Assembly: GCA_012845835.1 (NCBI GenBank)
Contig: JABAKD010000002.1
Coordinates: 7,620,603-7,684,602 of the forward strand
Origin: Undaria pinnatifida
Lineage: Eukaryota > Sar > Phaeophyceae > Laminariales > Alariaceae
Direction of reading: 5' to 3'
DNA: 64,000 nt
The notes under the pieces are model-generated. The model ran no database searches, was not told the DNA's origin, and saw nothing but the letters and a program-made list of their open reading frames with translations. Below, piece by piece: positions 1 to 10,945 of this stretch. The translations under genes and the position numbers were made by a program. Within the stretch, counting starts at the first letter, position 1. Every line of letters starts with the position of its first letter.

Positions 1-129
1 AGCCTCCCCTTGTTGGTTATAACCCTTTCGAGCCTCCCCTTGTTGGTTATAACCCTTTCGAGCCTCCCCTTGTTGGTTATAACCCTTTCGAGCCTCCCCT
101 TGTTGGTTATAACCCTTTCGAGCCTCCCC
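1..129. repeat. 30-bp tandem repeat, 4.3 copies
   Basis: Four identical 30-bp units beginning AGCCTCCCCTTGTTGG are followed by a 9-base partial unit. The window edge cuts the array, so its true length is unknown. The TTGTTGGTTATA part of the unit matches, in reverse, the AACCAACAA segment that follows the tRNA-like motif at about 207 and 25980, so the array may have grown from an end of that element. Confidence 0.97.
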
Positions 130-141
130 GCGCTATCTATA

Positions 142-200
142 TAGCAGTACCCGCTGAGCTACAAGTCGCGTGACTCAGTGTAGCTCAGTGGGTAGTGCTA
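142..200. repeat. tRNA-like inverted repeat (A-box type arms)
   Basis: Arms 142-161 and 181-200 pair over about 20 bases with a few mismatches around a 19-base loop. The right arm starts TAGCTCAGTGGGTAG, which resembles the A box and D arm of a tRNA gene. Related copies without the left arm lie near 25957-25990 and 26018-26045. No full tRNA cloverleaf can be built, so this is probably a tRNA-derived repeat head. Confidence 0.6.
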
Positions 201-459
201 TGCAACCAACAAATGGATACTGAGGTAACTGCGTGCACGAGGTGTTCCATTACCCCACCCCCTCCATTTGCGGTCACCATGATGGTTATCGAGTGGATCA
301 TACTGTGCGGGGTGGAGAACCCTGACTTCGCACAAGGGGAATGATCGCGTCACGTAGTGTGAAAATGGTGAGGGCACCCACGAGGCAGATGCATAGTAAT
401 ACCCATTGCTGTCTCTGGAGTGGTCACACCAGAAAACAAAGGATAACCCATTGGCGCTG

Positions 460-690
460 TCATCCATAAGAAAGAAAGTAGGCACAAGGTGCCGAAGTCC
501 GTCTTACGAGCGGTTCTTGGAAGGATGCAGTTCACCCTTCATGCGACTCGCCGAACATCTAACGCCGCTTCGCGCTTGGTGAGTGCAACGTCTGCCTGGT
601 TGGTGAAAACCCGACGTGATCCGTCCCGGCAAAGTAGGGATGCGAGGGTCTTTGGTCATACGACTACGGCCATGCACAAGCTGAGCCCCC
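460..690 (+). repeat. dispersed repeat R1, copy 1
   Basis: About 230 bp, starting GCTGTCATCCATA and ending near CATGCACAAGCTGAG, recurs diverged at 3168-3402 (-), 9915-10145 (-), 11335-11435 (-) and 27913-28145 (+). Three copies stay open in the same frame with shared residues (TLHATRR, AWLV.TRR). I recognise no protein family. Homopolymer G/C runs often lie just beyond the CATGCA end. Confidence 0.8.
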
Positions 691-1897
691 CTCCCTTCCA
701 TCGTAACACGGCGAAACAGGACGGGGAGGGGATAAGCAAACAGTTTATATGCAATACATGGAAGAAGCGTAATGATCGCCCAAATGTTGGAGGTGTCTCA
801 TATCAGGAGTAGGAGCGGTGTTCCGTCTCAATGGTCAAATGACTAAGGCAAGCAACAAATGAGCACCCCCCCCCCCCACCCCCCCCTCCATTCTAAGGTT
901 TACTCCTTGGGTCTCTCCGTAACGCGAGCCCCCAGCCACAACCCCCACCGGACACCCCCTCTACTACGGCTACTACTATACAGATAAGTCCATTAACGGT
1001 TTTGGATTCAGCGCACTAACATCGACCAAAAACACGAGCACCGCGCCACTTTATCCACCTTTTGGGAAAGAACATGCAGCAGCACGAGCACCACCTTCAC
1101 GTGTGCATGTCGTACACCAGGTGGCTCTCACGCGTCGCCCTCGGCTCGGACACGGCCCCCTACCCAGCAGAAAGGGCTGGCTGCTTGGTGCGGCCGGTGT
1201 TGTCGTCAACGTCAAGCCACCATTTCAACATTTCATTTGCTTCTTAAAGTTGTGTCGAATGGGGTAGTACTCCACTGGTGCTTCTTGCTGCGCGGCTGTA
1301 AGCGCTGGTCCATTGCGTCTACCAGCTTCACCATGTCCCACGCCGTGCATTCACTGCGGTATCTATAGTAGTGGTCCCGCAATATTTCCGGTTGTGTAGT
1401 GCCGGTTGCCCGCTACATTGCCTGTGAAATCGTCTGGCACAGGTAGGAACAACCAATAGTGGAAGTATGCGGAGTATTGCCGGTTGCCGCTAGAGTGCCG
1501 GTTTTCCCTCTACAGTGCACACACCGGCAAAATAGAGGCACCACTAACGTATCAGCAACATTGCTTCAGCGTCCTGGGCTTGATGAGCAGGATAGCAAGT
1601 ACACGGACGACCCCTCTCCTCTCGGCCCTCCCCTTCTAAACTACCTCTTGCCCCTCTCTTATGTTTCCCCTAACCTTTCTGGTACTGCGAACAATTTTCT
1701 GCATTAAAAGTAACTTGGTCGCAGAAAAAGTGGGTGCAGCAATGGTGAAAGAAGGAAACGTCCAACTCTCGCCACCCTCCCCCTATCCCTCTACCTTAGC
1801 TGACCTCATCTTCCTCCTGCTCTTTCTAGACCTCCTCTCCCCCTATACCTCCTCTTCCACCTATTCCTCCACCTCCTCCTCTTCCTCCTCCTCTTTC
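691..1897. other. no gene seen; poly-C and pyrimidine-rich DNA
   Basis: A C-run lies at about 868-890. From 1600 onward the + strand becomes strongly pyrimidine rich and grades into the CCT repeat of the following feature. Short ORFs here have no family signature. A short duplicated GCCGGTTGCCGCT-like segment is seen near 1400-1490. Confidence 0.6.
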
Positions 1898-2695
1898 TCA
1901 ACCTCTGCCTCTTTTTGACGCCACCCGTCGTCCCTCGAATTCACTGGCCCTTCCTCTCCCTTTCCTCTTTAGCGCTGACCTCTGCCTCCCCCCCGCATTA
2001 CTCCCCTGACCAACCTCTTCTTCCTCATCCCCTCCCCCCTCCCCCCCTTCTTCATCCTTCTCCTCCTCCTTCCCCTCTTCTTCCCCCTCCTCATCCTCCG
2101 CCTCCACTATATCAGCACGTCGCCTATACGCCGACGATGACATCCGCCCCCCCGCCACCTTCTCCTCCCCCTCCTCTTCCTCCTCCTCTTCCTCCTCCTC
2201 CTCCTCCTCCTCCTCCTCCTCCTCCTCCTCCTCCCCCCGTTTACCCGTTAACGTGTCACCACCACCGCCTACGCCATCGGAAACCCATGCGTCGTCGACA
2301 AAGGGGTCCGAACCCACTCCAATCCCGCGAGCAAGCAAACGGAGACCGTCATCGCGTACCCTCACAAATGCGGCCGTTTTCGCTCCCTGCCCTTCCCCCT
2401 CCTCCTTCTTCCCCTCCCCCTTCTCCCCCTCCCCTATCCCCTCCTGCTCCAGTCCCACCTTCCCATCGCGCCCCTCTCCCACCCCTCCATCTCCCCGCCC
2501 CCCCCCCGCCCGCTCCCTTCCGCTCGCCCGTCCCGCCCCCTTTCCCTCCCCTTCCTCCGCCTGCCCCACCACCGCCGAAGGCTTTCGTATCCCGGGGTCA
2601 GGGCGCAAAGTGTCCCCGCCCACGACAACAAAGGCTCCTCCGGGAATGCCCCGCAGGGGTTTTGGAGGCTCTGGCGTGAAGCCCTTGGCGGCTGC
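1898..2695 (-). CDS. candidate exon of an acidic low-complexity protein
   Basis: On the minus strand a pyrimidine tract ending CCTGCACAG (acceptor AG at 2697-2696) opens a frame of about 265 codons starting AAAKGFTPEPPKP in phase 0. It has a proline/glycine-rich start, then KTAAFVRVRDDGLRLL near the middle. A run of more than 20 glutamates, encoded by (CCT)n at 2165-2235, follows, then SSSAYRRRADIVEAEDEE and a basic C-terminus. The frame stops with TGA at 1898; an alternative donor AG|GTTGAG lies just before the stop. I do not recognise the family. The overlapping plus-strand proline-rich frames look like shadows. It could be a 3' exon of the gene ending near 20.2 kb, but the phase does not fit. 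Confidence 0.4.
   Translation of the reverse strand, partial: AAAKGFTPEPPKPLRGIPGGAFVVVGGDTLRPDPGIRKPSAVVGQAEEGEGKGAGRASGRERAGGGRGDGGVGEGRDGKVGLEQEGIGEGEKGEGKKEEGEGQGAKTAAFVRVRDDGLRLLARGIGVGSDPFVDDAWVSDGVGGGGDTLTGKRGEEEEEEEEEEEEEEEEEEEEEGEEKVAGGRMSSSAYRRRADIVEAEDEEGEEEGKEEEKDEEGGEGGGDEEEEVGQGSNAGGRQRSALKRKGRGRASEFEGRRVASKRGRG
2165..2235. repeat. (CCT)n microsatellite
   Basis: Nearly uninterrupted CCT triplets on the + strand. They read as GAG/GAA glutamate codons on the minus strand inside the candidate exon. Confidence 0.95.
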
Positions 2696-3167
2696 CTGTG
2701 CAGGGAAAATCGTGGACGCAGGCGAAAGGGGTGGGTCGCTGATGGGCGCTGGGATTGGCTTACAGATCAGTGGCAAGGGCTGTGCATCACAGCCTACTCA
2801 CCCGATCCATCCAATCGACAAAACAATCGAAAAAACAACGCGCCGCGATTGTTGGCCGCCGCGTTCCTGACGCAAGCAACGGAATACACTAGGCCCAAAA
2901 ACAGTCGGGGCTCAATTCGATAGCTCGATTTGTATTTCCGATCACAGAAAAAAACGTTCGCTTCGTGCACGCCGACCTATCGGGAAAAAAAAGAAAAAAA
3001 CGTCTTTGCCGAAATGCTGACAAAGTAAAATATCGATTTTTCGCGCTGATCCACCCCCGTGCCGATCTGACGTCCTGTGTCGTGGGGTGTGTACCTTCGG
3101 AAGGGTAACAGGGGGAGGGGGGTCGCAGGGACAAGAACTACCAAAGTGTGGGGGAGGGGGGGGGGGT

Positions 3168-3402
3168 GTACTCGATATCCATGCATAACCGTAGCCGTAT
3201 GACCATATACCCTCGCACCACTACAATACCGGGACTGAGCACGTCGGGTTTCCACCAACCAGGCACACATTGCCTGCACCAAGCGCGAAGCGTCGCGAGG
3301 TTCCCGGCGAGTCGCATGAAGGGTGAGCAGCGTCCAGCGAAGAACCACTAGCGAGGAGGACTTTGGAACCTTGTGTACTTGCATATGGACGACAGCGTCG
3401 AA
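3168..3402 (-). repeat. dispersed repeat R1, copy 2
   Basis: Reverse-orientation copy of the 460-690 repeat. It contains CATGCATAACCGTAGCCGTA, then the GGGTTTCCACCAACCAGGCA and GAGTCGCATGAAGGGTGAGC segments shared by the family. A G-run adjoins it at 3150-3165. Confidence 0.8.
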
Positions 3403-3661
3403 TGAATACTTTTGTTTTCTGGTGTGGTAACTTCCATAGTGGGGGGGGGGGAGGGGGCGGATGTGCAGCCTCTTTGCTTCGGTGGCGACAGAGACAATAA
3501 CGTCGTTTCAACCCATGCTAGGGTAAGGGGATAAGTGGAGGGAGGGGTGGGGGGAGGTGGGGGGGGGGCGATATCTTCTCTTGACCCCGCCCGACACATG
3601 CTCTCACCACGCGACCCTGACGAAGAGCCTTCCGAATCTTAACCCTCTCCTTCCTGTTTGT

Positions 3662-3793
3662 GTCATCATCATCATCGTCATCATCATTATCATCATCACA
3701 ACCACCACCACCATCACCATCACCACCATCACCACCATCATCATGTCCACACCACACCAGCGAACGAAAGGAGGGGGGGGGGGGGGGGGGGGG
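3662..3793. repeat. (CAT/CAC)n microsatellite plus poly-G
   Basis: Trinucleotide CAT/CAC array at about 3664-3745, followed by a G-run of more than 20 bases at about 3770-3793. The poly-His, poly-Met and poly-Ile frames here come only from the repeat. Confidence 0.95.
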
Positions 3794-3944
3794 ATGGGGG
3801 CGGGAGGGGGGAGGAGGGAAGAAGGGGGAGGTATGAAACATTTCTGAGACACCCTACTCGATTGCGCAGCAAATTGCTTCCTGCAAGACGCCAGCGCCGA
3901 CTGCAGGGTAGTAACCAATACAACTAGCCTGCGCCATTCCTATG

Positions 3945-4480
3945 TGCTGTTACTGCTGCTGTTTCTGTTGTTGTTGCTGCTATTGTTGCTGCTGCTGTTG
4001 TTATTATCGCTGCTGCAACTATTATTAGTGCTGCTGCTGTAGCTACTGGTACCTGTGTGCTGAGCGCATGCGTGATTCGGGGAAATTCGGGCAAGCTCTT
4101 ACCTAATCTTAAACAGCCGGAGCAACAGCCGCAGCAGCAGCAATAACAACAGAAGCAGCAACAACAACAGCAGCAGCAGCAGCAGCGACACAACAGTAGC
4201 AACGGCAGCAGCAGTGATAACAACAGTAGCAACGACAGCAGCAGTAGCAGCGGCGGCAGCGGCGGCGGCGGCGGCGGCGGCGGCGGTGGCACCAACAGCA
4301 AGATAAGCAGCGATCATCATCATCAACAACAGCAGTAGCACCAGCAGCAACACCAAACAACAACAACACCGCCAACACCAGCCCCGACAACGAATCACCA
4401 CCAACAGCAGCAGCAACACCAATAACAACAGCAGCACCAGCAGAAGCAGCAGCACCAGCCGCAGCCCCAACAACAGTGCG
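3945..4480. repeat. opposed CTG and CAG/CAA trinucleotide arrays
   Basis: About 100 bp of CTG/TTG-type triplets (3945-4045) face about 365 bp of CAG/CAA/CGG-type triplets (4112-4480) across a 65-bp unique spacer. Because the arrays are complementary in sense they can pair as a foldback. The long Leu and Gln frames are shadows of the repeat. Confidence 0.9.
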
Positions 4481-6383
4481 AATGAGGAGCGACTACCGTG
4501 TACCAGCGTTTCTCATCCACAGGAGGAAGTGGGCGGGGAGGGGGGGGGCAAACGTATCGTGGTCAAGCACATGAACCGGGGATCTACCGTACAATATCAA
4601 GATACCAAACACCCCGCGCCAAACTTCCAAGCTCGCTGTATATCTAACAAGGACAGTACGAATCCGGAGCGATGCGTCAACCATACAATCTTGTCGAAAT
4701 ATTTCCGTTCTTTGGGGGTTAGTAAAGAAAGCAAATGAGATAACATTCGCGTTACTTGTGTCCAGGCCCGTTTTTTTTTCCTCATTCATTAAAGGAGGTA
4801 CCGACAAACAAATACCTCAAGTATAAATACCAACACTTACCATTATAGTGGACAAAAAATAAGACACCTCCCAATAAAAACTCACCCATATAGTATATTA
4901 CGAGTACCAACAACGCAGCTTGCAAAGATGAGTATTGACCTGAAATTCGTCGAACTCACGGCTGACGTCCTTGAAAATTAGTTATAAAATACCTGGTGCA
5001 ACGAAACAACAGTTGTGCCCATGATTTTAACAGAGGTAGATTTAAGAGACATGGAGTGAAGAGAGCATGCTTTAACAGAGATCGATTGAAGAGAGATCGG
5101 ATTGAAGAGAGCTCGATATAAGAGGCACCGGTTTAGGAGAGGTGGCGCATCAGGAAACAATTTGCGGCTGTTTCGAAAAATCTCGGCGGGACATTTCCAA
5201 AGCCTCTGTCTTCGCTGTCTGTACACCCCCTTGTTCTTGGGACGAAATCCACCCCAAAATTCGCCCTGAGGGGGTGTAACTTTTGCGTGATACGGTACCC
5301 CTGAGCTCACTCCTCGAATTTACTCCGACGAAGAAGTTACCACTTATAATATACGCGAATTTCTTTTCAGATTTGCACGCAAATTCGTTGTCTTCAGCCA
5401 TATATGTATGCGGCAGGTTCCTGTGTGCAGGTCCGCACAAAACGACGTGTGTGGTACCCAGAACAACCGACGCCAGACTTTCTTTTTTTTCTTCTTTTTT
5501 TCTTTTTGGATCCACCTGGAGATCCGGGTTAAAAAAAGCTCAAGCTCCATACACTTTTCGCTTGTGTAACAGTTTTGTCCATCTGCAGAACGCAGACTTG
5601 GTGTTAACCTCGCCCCTTCGGTTTAGTCAACACCTTGGACTCGCCGGCCTTCTTCGGTCGAGCCCTGTAAGGTTCGACCAAGAAGGTGAGATAGCCACCC
5701 AGGAATCACGACGCCAGCCTATAACCCTAACGAGTCATACCACGGTAATAAGAGTTGCCTTGTTTTGGGCGAAAACCTTTCTGACCGATTGGGCTCCTCA
5801 AGGGTGAAACTACCAGTTCGAGCTTGATCCTTTTCTCGAGCACAATGGTTGATTGTTAGGACTAGCGCGTAGCAATGTCGGTCCGGATGCGCGAACGAAT
5901 CGTCTTCGATTGTCGCGTTTCGGGTGAGGTATTGATTGAGCTCCTCGTGGTAGGAGCTCAGAAAATTCTTAGAATCTGCTGCACCCCTAGCGTGTGATGA
6001 ATCTTAACCCTAACCTTAGCCCTAACCTTGGCCGCAACCCTTTGGCGGGCTCGAGGTCGGGCACGAGGTCAGCAGGGGTAGTCCTGCGCCATAATACATA
6101 CCAGGTGCATCGCAAATAAAATTCACGTGCATATCTGAAAAAAACATACACGTACATGCATACGTGTGATAAGCTGGGGTGCCCACGAAGGCATATTAAC
6201 TGACCAAGCCTTAGGAAATATCTCACAAGAAAACGCCTCCAGTTTTCTCCCACCATTCGATATTGCGACTAATTAGCACATATATAAAACCCCATAACGC
6301 AAGCCCTCGCTCCCGCATAATAACTTGAAAGGGCGCGACCTCCATTTTTGCAAAAATGGGCGACGGCGTAATTTTCAGGGCTT
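4481..6383. other. no gene seen; scattered repeat fragments
   Basis: Contains an R5 fragment at about 4913-4967 (minus), recognisable by GCAGCTTGCAAAGATGAG. A pair of short direct repeats at 5030-5130 contains (T)TTAAGAGA. A T-rich tract lies at about 5482-5508. The segment TAGGAGCTCAGAAAATTC at about 5950 recurs at about 16400. Degenerate CCCTAA-like copies lie at 6002-6030. No ORF with a recognisable family. Confidence 0.5.
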
Positions 6384-6505
6384 ATCATGGGTCACGATCC
6401 GGCCCGCGAGTTGGGTCAGGAAGCTTTCAAAAACTCACGGGTCGGGTCGGGTCGGGTCGGGTCACGCTGACCCGGTCTGACCCACGAAAAATGATCAGAC
6501 CCATG
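6384..6505. mobile_element. GGGTC-rich MITE, copy 1
   Basis: Ends TCATGGGTCA and CAGACCCATGA form short TIRs. The interior is packed with GGGTC/GACCC. The family recurs at 22775-22977 and 27379-27560. No coding capacity, so this is a non-autonomous element. Confidence 0.65.
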
Positions 6506-6514
6506 AAAAAAATT

Positions 6515-7075
6515 GGTGATTTTGATGAATGCGAGAGGGGGTAACCTGATCCATCAAACTCGGCTTTATGGGATGCGAGGGGTGCCTCTGACCTTTCGCA
6601 AAGAGGCCGACGGCATGCCTTTGCGGAATATAAGGGGGTACCCTGGTTTCTCGCAAAAAATCGGCGAGAAAAACGCAGCTTTGCGGGATGCGAGGGGGTG
6701 ACCCGACTTTTTTTTTTTCAAAAGCAGGCGACGACCCGGGGCATTGCAGAAAGCGCGGGGGGTGGCAGCGATCGGACCTTTCGAAAAGTGGGCGATGTCG
6801 TCAAGGGGGCGTATTGGAAAATGGATTTAGAGGTTCACGTTATCATGAGTCTGTGGAATACGAGGGGGTGATAAGCAGACCTTTCGCTAAGTGGACGACA
6901 ACGGGGCTTCGTGGACTGCGAGCGGGGCGGTTTCACCTTTCGAAAAGTGGGCGATTTCGTCTAGGGGGCGTATTGGAAAATTGACTTGGAGGTCCACATT
7001 ATTATGACTTTGGTGGAATGCGAGGGGGGCATTACCCAGACCTTTCGCAAAATGGGCAACGTCGGGACTTCGACA
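6515..7075. repeat. degenerate array of GCGAGGGGG...TTTCGCAAAGTGG units
   Basis: Units of roughly 60-120 bp repeat GGATGCGAGGGGGTGA, then CCTTTCGCAAAGTGGGCGA with CGTCG. At least six diverged units are visible, and a related block lies at 8455-8650. The ORFs across it lack any motif. Confidence 0.75.
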
Positions 7076-7164
7076 CACGCGTACGGTATAGGCGCACAAT
7101 TATTTTCTGAGGTTCCTCCTCGCTTGAGGAGCTGTATTCCCCTCTGAGGCAGAAACTTTTTTTT

Positions 7165-8280
7165 GGGAGGACGCCAGAAAAAGGTATACCACAACAATTC
7201 CGGGCCACCGTGCGGTACGGAAGAATACACTAGATTTTTTACCCCAATTCGCGACGCTGATTGGTCAACTCAGCCTCGTACCAGTTATTGACACCAACTC
7301 CTTGCGGTACATCATACCGCGGCTATTCATCTCGGCCGTCACCGTTTTCTGACGTGACCCATGACCGCTTTTTGTCGGAAAATATAACATGACTCGGTTC
7401 TTACTTTTTTTCTTTTTTTCTTCTTTTTTTATCCTCCGGCGGATGGGGAAAAATAAAGCTTTAGCTCACCACACTTCCACGTATTTTCATACGCGTCGTG
7501 TGTCGATTTAACTCAGCTGCTTTCGCAGCCCAACGCTAGCTGGCGCACCCTTCGGTTCTTACTCTTATTTTTCTGTTGGGCATATTTTGTAGGTTTTAGT
7601 GTGTATGGGTGTAGTATATTATAGGCTATTTTCCGGGCATCTCAAGTGAGCCCAAGTTCTTAACTACGGAGTTTAAGTGGTGGCGCCCTCTCCCTGTGTG
7701 GATTTCGACAGAACGTGGTGCACGAATTCGCAAGGCGGACGCAAGGGGGTGTTGTGCGTGTGCGCCGTGATGGTCGCCCGCGTTTAGCGGGACTGTCAAC
7801 TCCCCCTTTGTCCCTTTCCCCCACCCCTTTCCCCGCCTTCCATACGTGTACGTGGGTTGTGCCAGCTATGTATGGTTGAGCAGCGGTTCGTGCCGTGTGC
7901 CGAAGGGGTCTTCAAATGATTGCTCTGAAGGGATCTGTAATATGAAAGAGTGCATTCTGCATGCGCCTGCTACATGACGTGGCGCCCATGTTTAAGATTT
8001 GGTCGGAAATTCGAAGGTTGTGGGGCGTGAAGAACCTCGGGCGAAGCCGGTCCGCATGGTATATTTTCCGCCCGAAAACGGTATGGGTCACATCAGAAAA
8101 CGGTGACGGCCGAGCTGGACAGCCACGGTATCATGTACCGCAAGGAGTTGGTGTCAAAAGCCGGCACGAGGCTGGGTCGACCAATCAGCGTCGCGGATCG
8201 GGGAAAAAATCTGGGTGTATTCTGCTGTAGCGTACGGTGGCGCGGAATAATTACCATATACCGCTTTCTGTCGTCTACCC
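7165..8280. mobile_element. foldback element with about 215-bp inverted arms
   Basis: The left arm (about 7165-7395) matches the reverse complement of the right arm (about 8045-8280) over roughly 215 bp, with scattered mismatches. Shared blocks include CGACGCTGATTGGTC, CAACTCCTTGCGGTACAT and CGGCCGTCACCGTTTTCTGA. The outer ends read GGTATACC and GGTATATGG on the two sides. The 650-bp loop holds a SINE-like R6 copy and no ORF of note. No target duplication could be assigned. Confidence 0.8.
7432..7551 (-). mobile_element. SINE-like retroposon R6, copy 1
   Basis: On the minus strand about 120 bp runs from GCGCCAGCTAGCGTTGGG to ATCCGCCGGAGGAT and ends in poly(A) (T-rich at 7404-7430 on the + strand). 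Four copies exist in the window, all in this orientation and all with the A tail on the same side. This pattern indicates retroposition. Weak tRNA-type boxes (TAGCGTTGGGC, GAGTTAAATCG) may be present. Confidence 0.7.
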
Positions 8281-8454
8281 TCTTTTTTAAATAAACTGAA
8301 CGTGCAACCCGACTAACAAAATCAATGACCTAGGTATAAAAAATGACAGCACGATAAAACAGGAGTGAGACTCAGACGACTCGGGGTTACGGAGTCCCAT
8401 CATTTAGACCAACAACAAAAAAAATCAAACAGTGGTACTTCTATTGTACCGCGT

Positions 8455-8650
8455 ATCCTATATGGAAAGCGAGGGGGTTAACCTCGCCTTTCGCAAAGTG
8501 GACAACAGCGCGGCTTTTGTGGACTGCGGGGGGAGGGGGGGTGAGGGGGGCGATCTGGCCTTTCGCAAAGTGCACGACGTCGTCGCTTTGTCAAACGTGA
8601 GGGGCGGACCTGGTATTGCGCTAAGACTTGGGCCGACGTTGTGGCTTTGT
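8455..8650. repeat. second block of the GCGAGGGGG/TTTCGCAAAG array
   Basis: Same degenerate unit as 6515-7075, here about three copies, separated from the first block by the foldback element. The foldback may have been inserted into a once continuous array. Confidence 0.65.
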
Positions 8651-8779
8651 TAGATACACAGCACCACGCTGACTGGTTCAGTGATAATCGTGCATACACA
8701 TCTTAAAAAAGCACGATACGATAAAGGCGTCTTCAATGTCAGTGAAGGTATTGCTAGGAAAAAGTACAGAGTGCGGCTC

Positions 8780-9895
8780 ACGTGCATACGGTGCGGTGTA
8801 AATGCGCCTGGTGACAGTCGGGTGTATACCCTGGCATCTGATGTGGTGCGGAATATATACTCAGATGGTGCGGAACAGCCGTATCTGCTTCGGTATAACT
8901 GCGTATGGTACGGCTTTAACGTATAAGATGGGGGCCAACCGTACCTGGCGCGTGGGGGGAAGGGGGGGGCGTAGATACCCCTCCGGGGGGGGGGGGCTTT
9001 TGCGGGTAAATGTGCCTGGTGCGGTGTAAACATGCCCGCTGAAGTGCAAACGTACCTGGTGCGGTAAAAATATACATGGAGTGATACAAATATGCCTGGT
9101 GTGAGCGCGGGGGGGTACGTATATCACGCATGATCACAATGGGGGGGGGGGGGGGGGGGGGGCGAACCCAGGGCGCGGGGGGGTGGGGTGGGGGGAGGGG
9201 TGGCATAAATATACCCGGTGTGGTTATAAAAGCACGTGGTGCGGCATAAACCTACAACATCCAATCTACACTGTGGAGCAGCTGAGGCAAGACAAAGGCC
9301 TCCGGGTCGCGAGAGGGGGATGCGACACAGTACATTGATCTCGCGCGGAGGGGGTGGCGTGATAATAGTACATTGCGCCAAAAACCTGTACTTGGTGCGG
9401 CGGGGGGGGGGTTGAGCTAAAAATGTAACGGATGCCGGTAGGGGGCGGGGGCGCACAATAAACGTACCCGGGGCGGGGGGGGGGGGGGGGGGGTACATAT
9501 ATAAGGTGCGGGCAGGGGACGGGACAAACGTGGGGCGGGAGAAATATACCCGGGACCGGAGGAATGGGACAGGAGTATCGTATCAAGAAAAATGTCCCTC
9601 GTGGGGTATAAGCGTATCTTGTCCTGGGTAGTGCGTGGGATAAACCTACCCGGGTCAGGGGAGGGAGAGGTGCAGGATAAACGTATCGCGGTCGCGCGGA
9701 GGGGATAGGATCAATATATCTGGCGCAGGGCAGGAGGGGGCGCGGGGGGGGGGGCATATACGCATCTATTGCGGTACAAAAATGCCTGATGCGGTATAGG
9801 CATACCTGGAGCCGGGGGGCGGAGGATATACGCATCTATTACAGTACAAAAATATATAGGTGTACCAGGTGCGGGGGGCGGGCGGCATAACCGTG
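8780..9895. repeat. CTGGTGCGGTATAAAC satellite, block 1
   Basis: Dozens of diverged units of about 18-24 bp follow the pattern (G)TACCTGGTGCGGTATAAACG. They are interrupted by G-runs at about 8983-8997, 9141-9162 and 9476-9493. The poly-proline frames on the minus strand are shadows. Divergence is high in the middle, which suggests an old array. Confidence 0.85.
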
Positions 9896-9914
9896 CCTGG
9901 GGGGCGCTCAACAT

Positions 9915-10145
9915 TCCATGCACAGCTGTAGTCGTGTGACCAAAAGACCATCGCATCCATACAATGCCGGGACAGAGCACGTCGGAATTTCACCGACCAG
10001 GCAATTAAAATCGCGTGCACCAAGCGCGCGAAGCGCCCTGAGGTGTGGCGGTGAGTCGCATGAAGGGTGAGCTATATCCTGCGAAGAACCGCTTGTGAGG
10101 CGGACTTCGGCCACTTGCATGTATTTTCTTGCATAAGGATGACCG
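9915..10145 (-). repeat. dispersed repeat R1, copy 3
   Basis: Reverse copy inserted between two blocks of the CTGGTGCGG satellite. A second fragment of the family's CATGCA end is seen at about 10170-10210. The GGCGGTGAGTCGCATGAAGG segment is well conserved. Confidence 0.8.
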
Positions 10146-10234
10146 CTTCGGGCGGAGTCGGGGTGTACTCACATCATGCACGGCCGTACTGCTATGACCA
10201 TACACCTACATCTATGGGGGTTTAGGTGTAGCAT

Positions 10235-10945
10235 CTGGGGCGGTGTGCATGTGGCTTGTGCCTGGTGCGGGAAAACATGCACCTGGTACGGTGGAAGTGT
10301 ATCTGGTGCGGTGTGAACGTAGCCGGTGCGGCATCGATAGACCCGGTACGGTGCAAGCGCACCTGGTGCGGTATAAAAATACCTAGTGTGTTACTAACGA
10401 AACTAATACAGTACACATGCACCTGGTACGGAACACCCGCGCCTGATGTGGTGTGGATGTACTCGGGGTGTGTTTTCTGCACGCATCTGGTGCGGCACAA
10501 GCGTACCTGTTGCGGTATGAAAATGTACCTCGTGCGGTGTAAGCGAACTTGTGGCGGTATAATTGTACCTGGTGCGGAATACATATACATGGTACGGTAT
10601 AAACGTACCGCCTGGTGCGGCACAGGGGTGTGTGGTGCGGTACAAATGTACTCTTGGTAGCTGGTGCGGTACGTGCATGTACCTTGGGCGGTGAAAACGT
10701 ACCTGGTGCGATATATACGCCTGACACAGACTAAGCGTACCTGGTGTGTGGCACGAACGTCCCTAGGTGCGACGCAACTGTAGCCAGAGCGGTATAAGCG
10801 TACCTGGTGCGATATACATGCACCTGGTACGGTATAAAACGTACCCAGGGCGAAATAAATGTACCCGGGTCGGTATAGAATGTACCTGGTACGGTAACTG
10901 GTGGCATAATCTGGTGCGGTTTAAATGCGCCCGATGCGGCATAAA
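10235..10945. repeat. CTGGTGCGGTATAAAC satellite, block 2
   Basis: The cleanest part of the satellite, with about 33 units of 18-24 bp. The core is CCTGGTGCGG followed by (T)ATAAACGTA. Unit sequence varies mainly after the core. Confidence 0.9.

Noticed and set aside
1915-2679. Long plus-strand proline/serine-rich ORF
   Set aside because: It is the shadow of the (CCT)n and C-rich DNA; the minus-strand frame has better exon signals and less repetitive segments.
3604-3927. Poly-His, poly-Ile and poly-Met ORFs
   Set aside because: They arise from the (CAT/CAC)n microsatellite in different frames.
3924-4473. Leucine-rich ORFs suggestive of membrane proteins
   Set aside because: Pure trinucleotide-repeat translations with no other residues.
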